The position numbers and the translations under genes were made by a program. A stretch of 64,000 nt of DNA from Isochrysis galbana (taxonomy: Eukaryota > Haptophyta > Isochrysidales > Isochrysidaceae), in the NCBI GenBank assembly GCA_018136815.1, contig CM030932.1, forward strand, positions 1,522,793-1,586,792. Direction: 5' to 3'. The notes under the pieces were generated by a model. It saw only the letters and a program-made list of their open reading frames with translations. It searched no databases and was not told the DNA's origin. Shown piece by piece: positions 20,760-31,305 of this stretch (position 1 is the first letter of the stretch; every line of letters starts with the position of its first letter).

Positions 20760-22081
20760 TGTCGAGTCGAGCGGAGCCGGAGGGCTCTGAGCCACTCCGT
20801 CGCGAGCAGCACCGGCGGCTAGCGCGGCGCTTTGGCCCTCCTCCCCACCGGGAGTCGGGTGAATGAAATTCTGGACTGGGTCGGGCAACCCCATTTGGGT
20901 GTCTGGACGGGGAACGAACGGCGAACGAAGGGCTGTGGGGCGGCGAGGCGCTCCTAGCGGCCCTAGTGTGATGGGTTGTAAGAGATTGTTAGACCTACAA
21001 AGAACTCTTCCCTCAGGGAGGGAGCCTAGGCTGCTTGAGTGCAGCGACGCAGCGAACAACGACGGACAACGGAGCTGAGAACAACAGGTTACACCGACTC
21101 ACGAACACACCGGAATCATTCACCCAAACAAAGCAAATTATCAAGCAACCGCGACCCCAAATCACCGATAACTCAAACACGTCGCGAGAGACGGAGAGAG
21201 AGAGCGAGAGAGAGAGAGACTCCGCAGCGACGGCCGGAGCGTGTCTCCGTTGTAACTTCCCACGTAGCGGAGAGTCCGAAGGGGAGCGTCCTGTCGCGCG
21301 ACCACGGCGATCACTTTGGATACAGATCGCGACGAGATATCTTCACGACCGAATAAATCTTGCCGTTGAGCGTGAACCTTCTAGACGCTTCTAACGAACA
21401 ACCCTGAGTAGCAACCAAGGGGAAGAAACACCAAAGGGGCCAAGGCTTGCATGTAACTTGCATCAAGGGGAAAGATTCCCTCACCTAGGAAGCAAACCTA
21501 CACCGGTCTCCAAGGGGAGATGGCAAATTAAACCTCAAATCTCGAGCGGCTAGAGCAACCGACTCGCTCGCCAAAACCTTGACCGAGAAGAAAGAAGCAA
21601 GGACCTACAAGCCAAGGGTAGCGGACCTAGGGAATGTGAGAGGAAATTTCCGAACGCCAACGCCAAACGCCGAACGCGGGAAGGCAACGAAACCCTAACC
21701 AGGCCAAGCAGAACCTACGAAGAACAGGCCTGGACGACAACGAAAGTGAGCAGGTCCCAAGAAAGAACCGGAACCCAACAAGAAACGACAAGCCTTGCAA
21801 GAAGCTAAACAAGCCTTCACAAGGTAACCTGAGAGCCTGAGACAAGCGCGCAGCGAGTGACAGGCGACCTGGCTCCTTTGGGTCAAGATTACCCGAAAGG
21901 AGGAAACCTGGAATCTAGACCTGACAAACAGGCTAGAAGGAACGAAACGAGAACTCGAATTCTAGATTGCTAGGGACGAACCCTACCAACCTAGGTATGC
22001 CTGAGCTTCACCGTGTGGCCGCACGGCGAAGGACCTGGAATCAAGAGCCTGGAAATCGCATCATCTGGGATGAATGCGACA
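20760..22081 (-). mobile_element. 3' LTR of the chromovirus
   Basis: Minus-strand LTR of 1322 bp, TGTCGCATTCATCC...CTCGACTCGACA, nearly identical to the solo LTR except for that copy's 51-bp duplication. Immediately upstream (minus strand) is a purine-rich tract ending GGGGGG, the expected polypurine primer. It contains a GA-rich stretch near 21190-21225. The flanking TGTAG at 20755-20759 would be one half of the 5-bp duplication; the other half is lost with the 5' LTR. Confidence 0.85.
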
Positions 22082-22458
22082 CCCCCCGACTAAGATCGAG
22101 ACGTCTCCCGATGTCGAGCGGTGAACCTGGAAACAGAGACCTGGAAACTGGAACCTGAGCTGACCAGAGGTCAGAATCGGAACAAGAAGCAACGGAACAT
22201 AGCGAGCGAAACTTGGAGACAAGAACACCCTTTGGATCCAAAGCGAGCACGAAATCGGCGGCTTAACGCGGCGGCCTCTTTCGTACGCACTGCCCCACCC
22301 ACTTCTCCCTTTTACAGGAGCTTTGCTCGGGTGTTGCGCCGGGTGTAGAGCGCAGGCAGCACGCGTTCATCACCTCCATGATTCGCTCTTGAACTCGGAG
22401 CCCTAGCCGAGGCGTGGGGCTAGCCTAGAGGGACGGGTCCCTTACCCAAGACATGGGA

Positions 22459-25400
22459 TCAACGGGAGTGGAGCCTGGAGCGAGTGCGCGAAGACGGCGC
22501 ATCGAGAACGGGAGGAAGAGGAGTATCCCTGGCCGACGAAGAAGTTGCTTCCGGGGACTCAACATCTTCTGGACAAGTCTCTTCGACGGAGCGATCATAA
22601 TCATCAAGCAAATCAGAACAACGACGGAGCAACTCGGAACGAGGCTCCCAGGTGGCTTCTCGAAGAGAATAGCCACGCCACTTCACGAGGTACTCGATAG
22701 AATCGCCATGGCTACGACGATCAAGCAACTTTTCAACGATGTACTCGTCGTCAGCCAGCGGCTCTTCATCAACGAAAGTATGATACGGCCGGAGGTTCGA
22801 GATGTGCACCTCCTCCTTGACTAACCGGTTCTCCAGATCACGGAGTCGGTACCTAGTGTCGGACAGAGCCTCTACGACGCGGTAGGGACCCGAGTAGATG
22901 AATTGCAACTTGTTGGCATGGCCTGGTAATCGCATGCAGACGCGATCCCCAGGTTCGAAACGAGCTGGTCTTTGAGACTTGATCGTAGCGTCACGGACCG
23001 ACTCAGCCTGAGCGGCTAGGGTAGCCTCGAGAGCGCTGGACCAAGAGAGGCGGAGGCTCGCATTGAGCCTGGATGCGTACGAGCGAACGTCGGCGGACGC
23101 CGCCTCGAGAGCAGTTGGCGAAACAGACTTCGGATCAGAGAGTTGAGCGGGCAGACGCAGCTCACGCCCAAAGATCGAAGACGCTGGAGACCGGGAGGTG
23201 ACACGACCGGAAGAAGCCCTCAACGAGAGGAGTAGGAACGGCAAATGGTCGACCCAATGACCGCCACCCTCGTTCGAGGCGCGCATCAAACGAATGAGCG
23301 TTTGCTGAGCGCGTTCGACGAAGCCTACACCCTCATGTCGATACGGCTCTGTACTCGACAAATCAGTCCCGGTGAGCTCCAGAATACGCGAAACAAGAAC
23401 CGAACAAAGATTCGAACCGGCGTCGGTCCGAAGCTGCCTAGGGACTCCATAACGCGTCACAATCAAGCGGATGAACATGTCCAAGGCCACCTCCGACGAA
23501 GGATCCCCATTCGAAGGCTCAGCCTCAATCCATCGAGTGAGCGAGTCGATGAAGACGACCAGCTTGTCGTAACCCGAGACTCCAGGCACGAAGTTGTGAG
23601 TGGGAGCCAGCGAGAGCACGTCGCAGTAGACCACATCAAAGGGGTAGGTACCCACGGAGAGACCGGAGGGCGACGCTAGAGCCCTAGGTAGCGGCTTGGC
23701 GAGGGTGCACTCGTGGCATTCCCGGACGTAGGACGCAACGTCGGAAGACATGCCAGGCCAGTATACCCGAGTACGAAGAAGACCGGACATACGAGAAACT
23801 CCAAGGTGACCGGAGCGATCGTGGTAGGCAAAGAGGTAGCGAGACCGCAACGAGGGCGGAACATAGAGCACTAGCGAGTCCGGGTCGGTGGAGTCAAGGA
23901 CGGTGCGATAGTAGACGAGCCCATCGTGAACGACGAAACGGCGAAACATCTTGGATTGCTGAGCGGGAACGGGAGCGACAGAACTGGAACACGAATCATC
24001 TTCGGCAATGGGGCCTGAGGCGGCGGCCGGCGGAGGCGACCCTAGGCCTGATGGCTCGTGATTGACCGTCTCTCCTGAGCCTAGGAGTGGCTCTACGAAC
24101 GGATCTTCCGCCAGGGCCGCTCTCATCTCTTCGGAAGTCGGCGTACCCGGGGCCAAATAACTGGACTGGATGGCGGGCCCGGAATCGGAGGCTCGACGAC
24201 GAGATCGGTCCAAAGCTTGAAGCCCTCGCGCCGTAGCTACGGAGCGCGTGATGGCAGCCACCGGATGAGACCGTTCATGCTCGGCTAGAGACTCTGAGCC
24301 AGGCTCACGTACCGCTAACGACGCTGGGCCGGCGAGTGGTTCGTCTTCGTGTTCCGGCTCCAGGGATGCTAGCCGGGACAGCCCGTCAGCATCCTGATGA
24401 ACAGCTCCTGGTTTATGTTCGACATCGAACCGGTACTCAGCCAACTTGAGAGCCCACCGAGTCAGCCGAGAGGCTGGCCCACCGGCTACTTGATCCTTCA
24501 TGGTATGCAGCCATCGCAGCGCGGAGTGGTCGACGACTAACTTGAACCGACGCCCCCAAAGGTAGGGTCGCCAATTTCGGATTGATTCCAGGGCAGCCAA
24601 GAGCTCAATCTCGGTCACCGTCCAATGGCGTTCGGCCGAGGTGAGACTGCGAGCGTAGTACCCAACGACTCGTTCACGGTTATCGTCTCCTAGCTGCGAG
24701 AGGATGCCGGCGATACCCAACTTGCTAGCCCCATCGGTCTTGACGATGAAGGGCCGATCATCCCTGGGTGGAGTCAAGACGGGCTCCGAAGTGATCGCTG
24801 TCTTGAGCTCTTGGATAGCTCGGCGACACTCCTCGGACTGGGACTCCTTTGCCACGTCACAGCCCTTCCGCGTGAGGGCAGTGAGAGGAGCAGCCTTAGC
24901 GGCGAATTGGCGAATGAATCGACGATAGTAGGAGCAAAGGCCGAGGAAAGATCGAACCGCTTCCAAGGAGTTGATGGATGACGGGTCGATGTCGGCGACA
25001 GCTGCGACCTTCTTCGGGTCCATCTTGAGACCTTCCCTCGAGACAACGTGACCGAGGTACTCCGTAGAGGTGGCAAAGAAGACACACTTGGACATCTTGC
25101 AGGTCAGGCCGGCCCACTCTAGCCGCTCGAGAACTAGGTCTAGCCGGTGAAGCATTTGCTCGAACGAAGCCTGTGCCCTGGCCTCTTCGGAAGGACCCAC
25201 GCCCGTTGACCAGATGCCCACATCATCGAGGTAAGGCATGCAGATCTCCCACGCTAGCGCACCGAGAACGATGTCCATCAAGCGGCACATGTAGGAGGGA
25301 CCTGATTGGATGCCGAACGGTAGAAAGTTGAACTCGTATTTGCCGCGGTGGGTGGTGAAAGCGGTGATATGTTTGTGCGATTCTTTGATCGGGATGCCCC

Positions 25401-28293
25401 AAAAACCAGAGGCTAAATCGAGAGTACATAAAAAGAGAGAACTGAGCGGCCCTTGGCCGGACGCTAGCCTATCAATAGCCTCTACAATGAGGGGTAGAGG
25501 GCTATCCTCGACGCGTAGCTTGGCGTTAGTGTCGCGGTAGTCCACGCAGAATCGAACGGAGCCATCTTTCTTGCTGACCAGGACTACTCGGGAAGCCCAA
25601 GCCGAATTTGACTTGCGAATAATGCCGGCGGCTTCCATCTTGGCTACCTCCTCTTCTATGATGAGCTCGCCTGCGCGGCCCACTCTAGACGGAGCGTGCC
25701 GGTGAGGAACAGCGCCGGGGTTGAGTGGCAACTCCACCTCGAGAACGTGCGTATGGTTTGGAGCCCCCGGGTGCAACGCGAAAGCTTTGATGCGCCGGGC
25801 CAAGAGTTGGCGTACTTCTTCTCGTTGATCGTCGGAAAGAAGCCGGTCTGGATCGATGGTGGCTGAGTCGAGTAGAGATCGTTGCTCCTCGCTCAGCGCG
25901 GTGACAGGGTCACCATCCCCCTCGCTTCCATTCGGAGTCCAGCCCCGGTGCAACTTGAAACGCACCTGGAGCGAAGCTATCGGATGCAGAGACGGCAGGG
26001 TCAGCGCATCGACTCCGGTGTGGACGATCGTCACCGCGATGCGATGATCGTCCGTGGGCGTGACCACCGTGGGCATTACGAGAGGAGACGAATCGAGAGC
26101 CTCGCGATTTGGTAGGCGGTCGACCAGCATCGCGCAGTCCGAATGATCTCGGAGAGCTAGCGGAACCCTGACCCAGATGGTTGCGCGGTGGAAGGCAGGA
26201 ATCGTCACCGCTTGCTCCGTGTAGAGAAGATATTCGGACGAGGTAGACGCCGGAGCTTTGGCCGCAAACTCGTCGGCTGACTCAAAGAGAGGTGTATAGA
26301 GTGGCTGCCTAGCATCAGCAGCAGCCTCACCCTCCGATCCGGCCGGGACCTCTCGTGTTGCCGTCGACCTCTCCAGAAAGTCGACAGTCAGCGGCTGACC
26401 GGGTGACATCGAGATAGCTCCGACGAAGCCGGAGTCCGCGACTGGGGGCGGCGCCGTGGAAACTCTGACTACACATTCGGAAAGGACTCTTGAAGAGTCA
26501 TCTGAATCGCCAGAGGCCGGACGGAGGCGGAGGCTTCCTTCCGAGCTCGCGGCGTCGAGAGAAATGGTAGCGGAGTGGGCGGCCAAAAAATCGTTCCCGA
26601 GCAGAAGCATCGCGTTTCCTTCGATGACCGCGAACGAATGACGGAAGAGGCGACCGGACAAGGAGAAGACGAGGCTAGCCCGGCCCCTAGTGATGAGAGG
26701 AAGGCCGTCCGGCCCATGTAGGTTGGGGACGGTAGCGTCCGATACGCGTTCGACGCAAGCGTCTTCAGGTAGTCGATCGAGAAGAGCAGTGGTGATTACT
26801 GACGGGCCCGCTCCAGTGTCAGCCAGGGTGCTGTTCACCGTGAGGGCAACGTCCGGGAGAACGAACCCTTGAGCTGCGCGGTCGCCATCGGCACGGCAGA
26901 CCACGAGATCGCGGACATAGAGGCAGTGACGAGGGTAGAGCGGGGGCGGCGTGTCCGCGATAGATTCCACCGGAAGTGAGGTTCCGGCTCCGGGTGACAG
27001 GGTGGTTGGATTGGAGGCTAGCCTGGACGGAGAAGATTCATCGACGTGGGGCACTCGCTCGATAGCGGCGGCCACCGTCTGCGGCACGAATGGTATTGAG
27101 GAGTGTGGGGATGCCTTTGCTGAATTAGAGGGGTTAGGCACGCCATCATAGCCTAGATGCCGAGGTTGATCCATTTGGCGTGACCATTCCTTCTCCAGGG
27201 ACTTCTGCAAGTCAGTCTTCGGAAGCTTCGACAACTCGGAAAAACCGGCAGCACTGAGGCCCCTAGCGGCAGCCCCATCGCCACACAATGCCTGTGGAGT
27301 ACCCTCTCCGTCGGCGGCGTCGGAGGGCTTGGTCTTGAGGGCCTGCATGCTCCGGTGTTCTGGAGTCTCGGGCGTATCATCTTCTCCCGAGTCCAGCCCA
27401 ACATCCCCGTTTTCAAGTGGCCTTTCGGCTACGACCGAACCGGTCGGTTCGGCCACTCCTTCGTCGCCAGCCGTGAAGGAGGCGCTCGGAGATAGTGCAT
27501 TGATGCCTTGAGAGCCCAGTCGAGACAAGATGGAAGGTTCCGACGGCTCCGCAGCTGCCGCTTGCTCAGCGATTTCTTGGGCGATGGAAGGCGTGACATC
27601 CTGCCACCGATGGACCCCCGAAATTACATCACGGTCGAAGACCTGCCACTTGCTGCGGCGCTTCTTCACCGTGTTTGGAGGGCCTGGCGTTGTAGAGCGG
27701 TCCCTTATGGGCCACTCCCACGGCGTGAAGCAGTCCACTTCCGCCACGGTCCCGTCTTGCGATGCGTTGGTTTCCGAGTCCTTCCGATGAAGCAGGCGAG
27801 ACGCATCGGCAACGGGGCCCGCGTCTGAGATCACGACAACCGAATCAGACACTGGCGAACCGCTGGGAGGCGTGAGGTGAGAGCTAGAAGCTGCCTCGCC
27901 TCTCCCCTCCATGAAGCGAGCCAGAGCCGTCCTCGGCTCAGCCAGTTCGAAACCGGTCGAGCAAAGCGAGGGGCGTTCTCTCAAGCTGGCAGCTGCTTGG
28001 GAAATTGCCCAGTCCACCGTGAAGTTGAGCGAACGCGACGCCTTGGCTTTGCGCGCATAACGGCGCAAGACCGGCATCCACTGGGCCGCCATTGCACCGG
28101 CAATGCCCACGTAGGTGCGGCTGCGAAGGGCGCCACGGTGGGGCGACGGCGATAGATCCGCCATAGCGGATAGACGTCCCTCGACAATCTTCGAAGGCTG
28201 CAAGGACGGGAGTGAAGCCGTCAGGTACAGGCCAGTTGCTTTTTGATGGCCCGTGCCGTGCTGCCACGGCTGCACAAACTGCCGCGGTCGCAA
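22459..28293 (-). CDS. pol: Gypsy Pol polyprotein: PR-RT-RH-IN-chromodomain
   Basis: One uninterrupted frame of 1944 residues. Residues 1-84 are the C-terminal part of the methyltransferase-like domain. Then: a long Ser/Pro-rich linker; aspartic protease LADTGAGPSVI (about 490); RT with CVDYRDTN (about 912), FGIQSGPS and the catalytic YLDD (about 1020); RNase H starting KTDGAS (about 1183) with HWTVTEIELLA and VDHSAL; integrase HHCC finger (HDRSGHLG...CHEC, about 1489-1525) and D, D-35-E core (YCDVLS, RTDAGSN, GFVERAQQ, about 1556-1657); and a C-terminal chromodomain (DEYIVEKLLDRR, YLVKWRGYS, ATWEP; about 1846-1900). The chromodomain marks it as a chromovirus, which usually guides integration to marked chromatin. 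All catalytic motifs look intact. Confidence 0.93.
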   Translation of the reverse strand: MRPRQFVQPWQHGTGHQKATGLYLTASLPSLQPSKIVEGRLSAMADLSPSPHRGALRSRTYVGIAGAMAAQWMPVLRRYARKAKASRSLNFTVDWAISQAAASLRERPSLCSTGFELAEPRTALARFMEGRGEAASSSHLTPPSGSPVSDSVVVISDAGPVADASRLLHRKDSETNASQDGTVAEVDCFTPWEWPIRDRSTTPGPPNTVKKRRSKWQVFDRDVISGVHRWQDVTPSIAQEIAEQAAAAEPSEPSILSRLGSQGINALSPSASFTAGDEGVAEPTGSVVAERPLENGDVGLDSGEDDTPETPEHRSMQALKTKPSDAADGEGTPQALCGDGAAARGLSAAGFSELSKLPKTDLQKSLEKEWSRQMDQPRHLGYDGVPNPSNSAKASPHSSIPFVPQTVAAAIERVPHVDESSPSRLASNPTTLSPGAGTSLPVESIADTPPPLYPRHCLYVRDLVVCRADGDRAAQGFVLPDVALTVNSTLADTGAGPSVITTALLDRLPEDACVERVSDATVPNLHGPDGLPLITRGRASLVFSLSGRLFRHSFAVIEGNAMLLLGNDFLAAHSATISLDAASSEGSLRLRPASGDSDDSSRVLSECVVRVSTAPPPVADSGFVGAISMSPGQPLTVDFLERSTATREVPAGSEGEAAADARQPLYTPLFESADEFAAKAPASTSSEYLLYTEQAVTIPAFHRATIWVRVPLALRDHSDCAMLVDRLPNREALDSSPLVMPTVVTPTDDHRIAVTIVHTGVDALTLPSLHPIASLQVRFKLHRGWTPNGSEGDGDPVTALSEEQRSLLDSATIDPDRLLSDDQREEVRQLLARRIKAFALHPGAPNHTHVLEVELPLNPGAVPHRHAPSRVGRAGELIIEEEVAKMEAAGIIRKSNSAWASRVVLVSKKDGSVRFCVDYRDTNAKLRVEDSPLPLIVEAIDRLASGQGPLSSLFLCTLDLASGFWGIPIKESHKHITAFTTHRGKYEFNFLPFGIQSGPSYMCRLMDIVLGALAWEICMPYLDDVGIWSTGVGPSEEARAQASFEQMLHRLDLVLERLEWAGLTCKMSKCVFFATSTEYLGHVVSREGLKMDPKKVAAVADIDPSSINSLEAVRSFLGLCSYYRRFIRQFAAKAAPLTALTRKGCDVAKESQSEECRRAIQELKTAITSEPVLTPPRDDRPFIVKTDGASKLGIAGILSQLGDDNRERVVGYYARSLTSAERHWTVTEIELLAALESIRNWRPYLWGRRFKLVVDHSALRWLHTMKDQVAGGPASRLTRWALKLAEYRFDVEHKPGAVHQDADGLSRLASLEPEHEDEPLAGPASLAVREPGSESLAEHERSHPVAAITRSVATARGLQALDRSRRRASDSGPAIQSSYLAPGTPTSEEMRAALAEDPFVEPLLGSGETVNHEPSGLGSPPPAAASGPIAEDDSCSSSVAPVPAQQSKMFRRFVVHDGLVYYRTVLDSTDPDSLVLYVPPSLRSRYLFAYHDRSGHLGVSRMSGLLRTRVYWPGMSSDVASYVRECHECTLAKPLPRALASPSGLSVGTYPFDVVYCDVLSLAPTHNFVPGVSGYDKLVVFIDSLTRWIEAEPSNGDPSSEVALDMFIRLIVTRYGVPRQLRTDAGSNLCSVLVSRILELTGTDLSSTEPYRHEGVGFVERAQQTLIRLMRASNEGGGHWVDHLPFLLLSLRASSGRVTSRSPASSIFGRELRLPAQLSDPKSVSPTALEAASADVRSYASRLNASLRLSWSSALEATLAAQAESVRDATIKSQRPARFEPGDRVCMRLPGHANKLQFIYSGPYRVVEALSDTRYRLRDLENRLVKEEVHISNLRPYHTFVDEEPLADDEYIVEKLLDRRSHGDSIEYLVKWRGYSLREATWEPRSELLRRCSDLLDDYDRSVEETCPEDVESPEATSSSARDTPLPPVLDAPSSRTRSRLHSR

Positions 28294-28676
28294 CCCCCGA
28301 CTAAGGCGGAGGCTTCCGCGTGCATTCGAGGATTTTCGACGGCAACGAAAGGCGCGTCGGCGCTCGCCATGGCGAGGAAGACTCTAGCGGCGGATTCGAG
28401 AGCCTGGCGTCGTCCCGGCTCCCGATCGAGCCACTGGCAACTCACCGCCGACAAATACGTGCACGGCGGATGCGCGACCACGAGGTCCCAACCGAGGTTT
28501 TGAATGTGAAGAGCATCTCCGCAGAAGTGGGGAATGTAGTCGATCTCCGACGGTCGTAGATCGCACGTCGCGACGTGCGCTCCGGCGAGTAGGAACATCG
28601 AAGACACGACCCCGCTAGCTTCACCGACGACTAGAACGCGGGGTGGAGGAATCCCCTCGGCCGCGTCGAGCGTCAC
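28041..28676 (-). CDS. Phage-type DNA methyltransferase-like domain within the retrotransposon
   Basis: The first part lies in the frame from 28676: nucleotide-binding start PRVLVVGEASGVVSSMFLLA, acidic CDLRPSE, then AHPPCTYLS (PPC motif with the candidate nucleophile Cys) and VAVENPRMH (ENP, equivalent of the ENV motif). The second part is in the Pol frame from 28293: FVQPWQHGTGHQKATGLYL, PSKIVEGR and SRTYVGIAGAMAAQW. This order matches a family common in phages and annotated as C5-cytosine methyltransferase-like. The two frames meet at a run of five C (28294-28298), so a single-base indel or a frameshift event separates them. It sits between Gag region and protease. Activity is not proven by sequence. 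Confidence 0.8.
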
Positions 28677-28679
28677 GGG

Positions 28680-30490
28680 CGTCGTGGATCGCCGCTAACT
28701 CAGCGCAAAGCTCGTCAAAATGCGTCGGCAGTACGGCAGCGGGTGATGAATGAGTGCTCGCGTGCGGCCGCCGCAAGGCTAGAGCAGCTTCGGCGAGATG
28801 GCGGGGCAAGATGACGGAGGAACCGCTAGCCGGGCACGGGAGGCGGCTAACATTTGGAGCTCGCGCGTAGGGGCGCGGGCAGCTTCAGTAGACTTGGCGG
28901 CCGAGGAACAACCAACCACGGCGATCCGGTGGATGGCCTCGGCAGTAGAATTCAGGGGGAGGGGGTCGTCGCCCTGAAGTTTCGGTGGGCTAGACCTGAA
29001 GGGGGTTGGCCCCGGCGGGCGATCCCTGGAACGGGGATCCTCCGGAGAGCCGAGAGAAAGAGGAGACGCCGGCGTCCGTGTGGGGCGCGACGAGAGATCG
29101 TAATCGACGGCCACTGCGTCTCCCGAGTCTGGGGTGGCCACGGCGTGAGCGCGGAAAGCCGCAGCTCCCTTGGAACCTTCAACTTCATTGACTCCGGAAG
29201 CCGACCCTTCCGGGTCGGGAACCAAGTCAGAAACGAGAACGGGTGCAACTTCGAGACGAGAGAATGAACACGATGACGGAGAAATACAACGAACCGGGGA
29301 GAGAGGTGAGGAGGAGGCACTAGTCTCCGCCTCCACTGCACGAGAACCTACGGTAGACAACGACAATTTGTCCGCAGAGCGGCTCCGGCTATGGCCCTTG
29401 GGAGAGAGGTCTCCAGTGGGGTCCCGCCGGGAAAGAGCAGAAACAGGTAGAGCACCAACAACATTTTCGGACGCGGCAGCGGCCACGTCGGACCTATCCA
29501 TAGAACCTAGAGCAGAAGATGATACCGAGTCGACAGCCCTCGAGGGCTTCACAACCGATTGTTTACGAAACGAAGAGACCGAAGACGCGTCGAATCTACC
29601 TAGCCCACCCCCTTGGGCAGGGCCGTCGGGGGTGAATCCAGGGATGAAGATGCGTCGAAAGACCTAGGAGAATTAGAAGAAACCGAAGACAGCATAGTAT
29701 CCGTAGAAATAGATTCCAAGAGGGGCAGCGAGCGAGAATCGGCCCCTAACATCCTAATAGCGTGCGGGAGTAATAGAAGAACTTGTAGACGTACACGAAT
29801 TTCGGAGAGTCGGGTCGCGACTATCTCCGGGGCAAACCTGTTTCCAGGAGCCCGGGTCAAGTGTCGACTCCGGCTTCCGAGATAGCCGTTCGGCGGGGGC
29901 TTCAGCCGGCGAGGCGGCTCCCACCGTCGAGGACTGAATAGAGCTAGAGACAGGGGGAGAATCGCCGCGTCGACAGCTCTTCTCCCCAAGCGGCGTAGGG
30001 ATCGGATCGGGATGGTGGTGGTGGCGTTCAGGCCCACCGCCCACGATGTTCTCCGCCAGGGTTTGAAGGACGGGGACCCCGCCGGACCCCTACTGAGGCT
30101 TAACCCGGACCATCGAGCGAAGAAGCTTATGAAATGTGCTCGTCCGATCCGCACTCTCCGCAGCCAGCCTCACACAGAAAGCGGATATATGGCTGACAGA
30201 TGACGGGGTTGTGAGCACCGTCTCCCGTGCCATATTTCCAGGCTTCGCTGGCTGGAGTGCCAGGAGGAGCGAGGTCGGAAAGCGCAGAAGGCACAGCCGT
30301 TTTCGTTCGTCCATTCGGTGATTCCCCTATTGATATCGTCCGTCCGTGGAGTTTCCATTGAATTATCGGCCGGTCGGCACTTTGCTAGCGCCGCGAGACC
30401 CTTGGGTGCTTGGCATAAGCCTGCTACGGCCCAGAAGCGGGCTCGGGCGCCGATTCCAAAGCTTCGGGCGTCCCCCGCGGATACGCCCAA
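28680..30490 (-). pseudogene. Gag-like region of the chromovirus, frames broken
   Basis: Minus-strand frames at 29552-28779 (Ser/Pro-rich, 257 codons) and 28809-28621 (LPTHFDELCAELAAIHDARD) appear to be consecutive parts of one product in different frames. Upstream, 30044-29754 and 30490-30170 show further open pieces with Pro/Ser-rich composition. No CCHC knuckle or clear capsid motif is seen. The position between the missing 5' LTR and Pol suggests Gag; the broken frames suggest decay or assembly indels. Confidence 0.4.
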
Positions 30491-30500
30491 AGTCAGGCGG

Positions 30501-30600
30501 NNNNNNNNNNNNNNNNNNNNNNNNNNNNNNNNNNNNNNNNNNNNNNNNNNNNNNNNNNNNNNNNNNNNNNNNNNNNNNNNNNNNNNNNNNNNNNNNNNNN
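30501..30600. other. Assembly gap (100 N)
   Basis: A placeholder of 100 N at the expected position of the chromovirus 5' LTR. A collapsed 1.3-kb repeat there would explain both the gap and the missing LTR. Confidence 0.99.
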
Positions 30601-30780
30601 GCTCCTCTCCCCTCCCCCGCGCTTCTCCCCCCTCCCCCCTCCCCCCTCCCCTCCGTAGAGGTAGAGCACGAGGGGAGATGCCGCAAGGCGGGGAGTGAGG
30701 GAGGGGAAGGGAAATGGGCGTGGCTACAATAGTTTACCCCATAGCCGCGCGCGAGGCGAGAATATTAAAAGTTTTTTTTT
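30601..30780 (+). mobile_element. LINE 3' end fragment
   Basis: Pyrimidine-rich start, then GTAGAGCACGAGGGGAGATG, GGGCGTGGCTAC, and the terminus GCGAGAATATTAAAAG plus nine T. The left end is hidden by the gap. Confidence 0.6.
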
Positions 30781-31013
30781 GGAGCGATGGGCTAGCCACG
30801 ACAGGCCAGGGCGGGCGAATGGGGCGAGCCTGCCAGCTACCCGGAACCCGGAAGACGGAAGAGTGTGGGTCAGCAGGGCAGCAGGGCAGTGTGCTCCTGG
30901 CAAGCCATCAGGCATGCCAGGAGCATGGGTGTTTCCTCCTCCATGGCAGGGGAGGAGTGGAGAGAGAGGGGGGCTCGTGCCCCCCCATGGGCGAACTAAG
31001 TATAAACTTAGTT
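30781..31013 (-). mobile_element. Element E, 5' part with terminal hairpin
   Basis: The minus strand starts with the perfect hairpin AACTAAGT-loop-ACTTAGTT (30994-31013), then the ATG of a short frame (MGGHEPPSLSTPPLPWRRKH) and the CTCCTGGCATGCCTGATGGC palindromic block. The preceding LINE 3' end appears inserted into it at GAGCGATGGGCT. Confidence 0.6.
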
Positions 31014-31026
31014 GACACGAGGTCTT

Positions 31027-31171
31027 TCTTTGTCCACAGCTCTGTAGCCTGTAGCTGCACCAGCCGCATCGCTAAAGCAATAAGAGCAAAAACAATGGGA
31101 GGGGCAACGAGGGGAAAGGCAAGCGTGGCAGCAGGCGTTTCTCTGATGTTTTGATTGTACTTCCAGGGCAT
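31027..31171 (-). CDS. Short ORF with one membrane segment, fused into element E
   Basis: About 48 residues (MPWKYNQNIRETPAATLAFP, then PPIVFALIALAMRLV) are unlike the repeat sequence. The frame then runs into the hairpin of element E without a stop. It may be the start of a small membrane protein gene disrupted by the element, or chance. It lies just downstream of the elongin-B-like gene on the same strand. Function not recognised. Confidence 0.25.
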
Positions 31172-31305
31172 AGCCGCGCGCCCTATCGTTCTACTCTCCT
31201 AGACCCACAACATAGATGGACACAAGTTCGATGGCAAGGCGGAAATGAAAGAAGGACGAGTGGCGGTTCAGCGAGACCCGCGTGCCGGAGAAAGCAGCTT
31301 CGGTC

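Larger units (their letters stand above)
20760..30500 (-). mobile_element. Ty3/gypsy chromovirus carrying a methyltransferase-like domain
   Basis: Order on the minus strand: degraded Gag-like region (30490-28680), phage-type methyltransferase-like domain (28676-28041), protease, RT, RNase H, integrase, chromodomain (ORF to 22459), polypurine tract, 3' LTR (22081-20760). The 5' LTR and primer-binding site are not visible; the assembly gap at 30501 lies where they should be. Frameshifts before the main ORF suggest decay or sequencing indels. Confidence 0.85.

Noticed and set aside
22459-28676. Bacterial or phage contamination because of the phage-like methyltransferase
   Set aside because: The domain is in frame with a eukaryotic chromovirus Pol and next to its matching LTR, so it belongs to the element.
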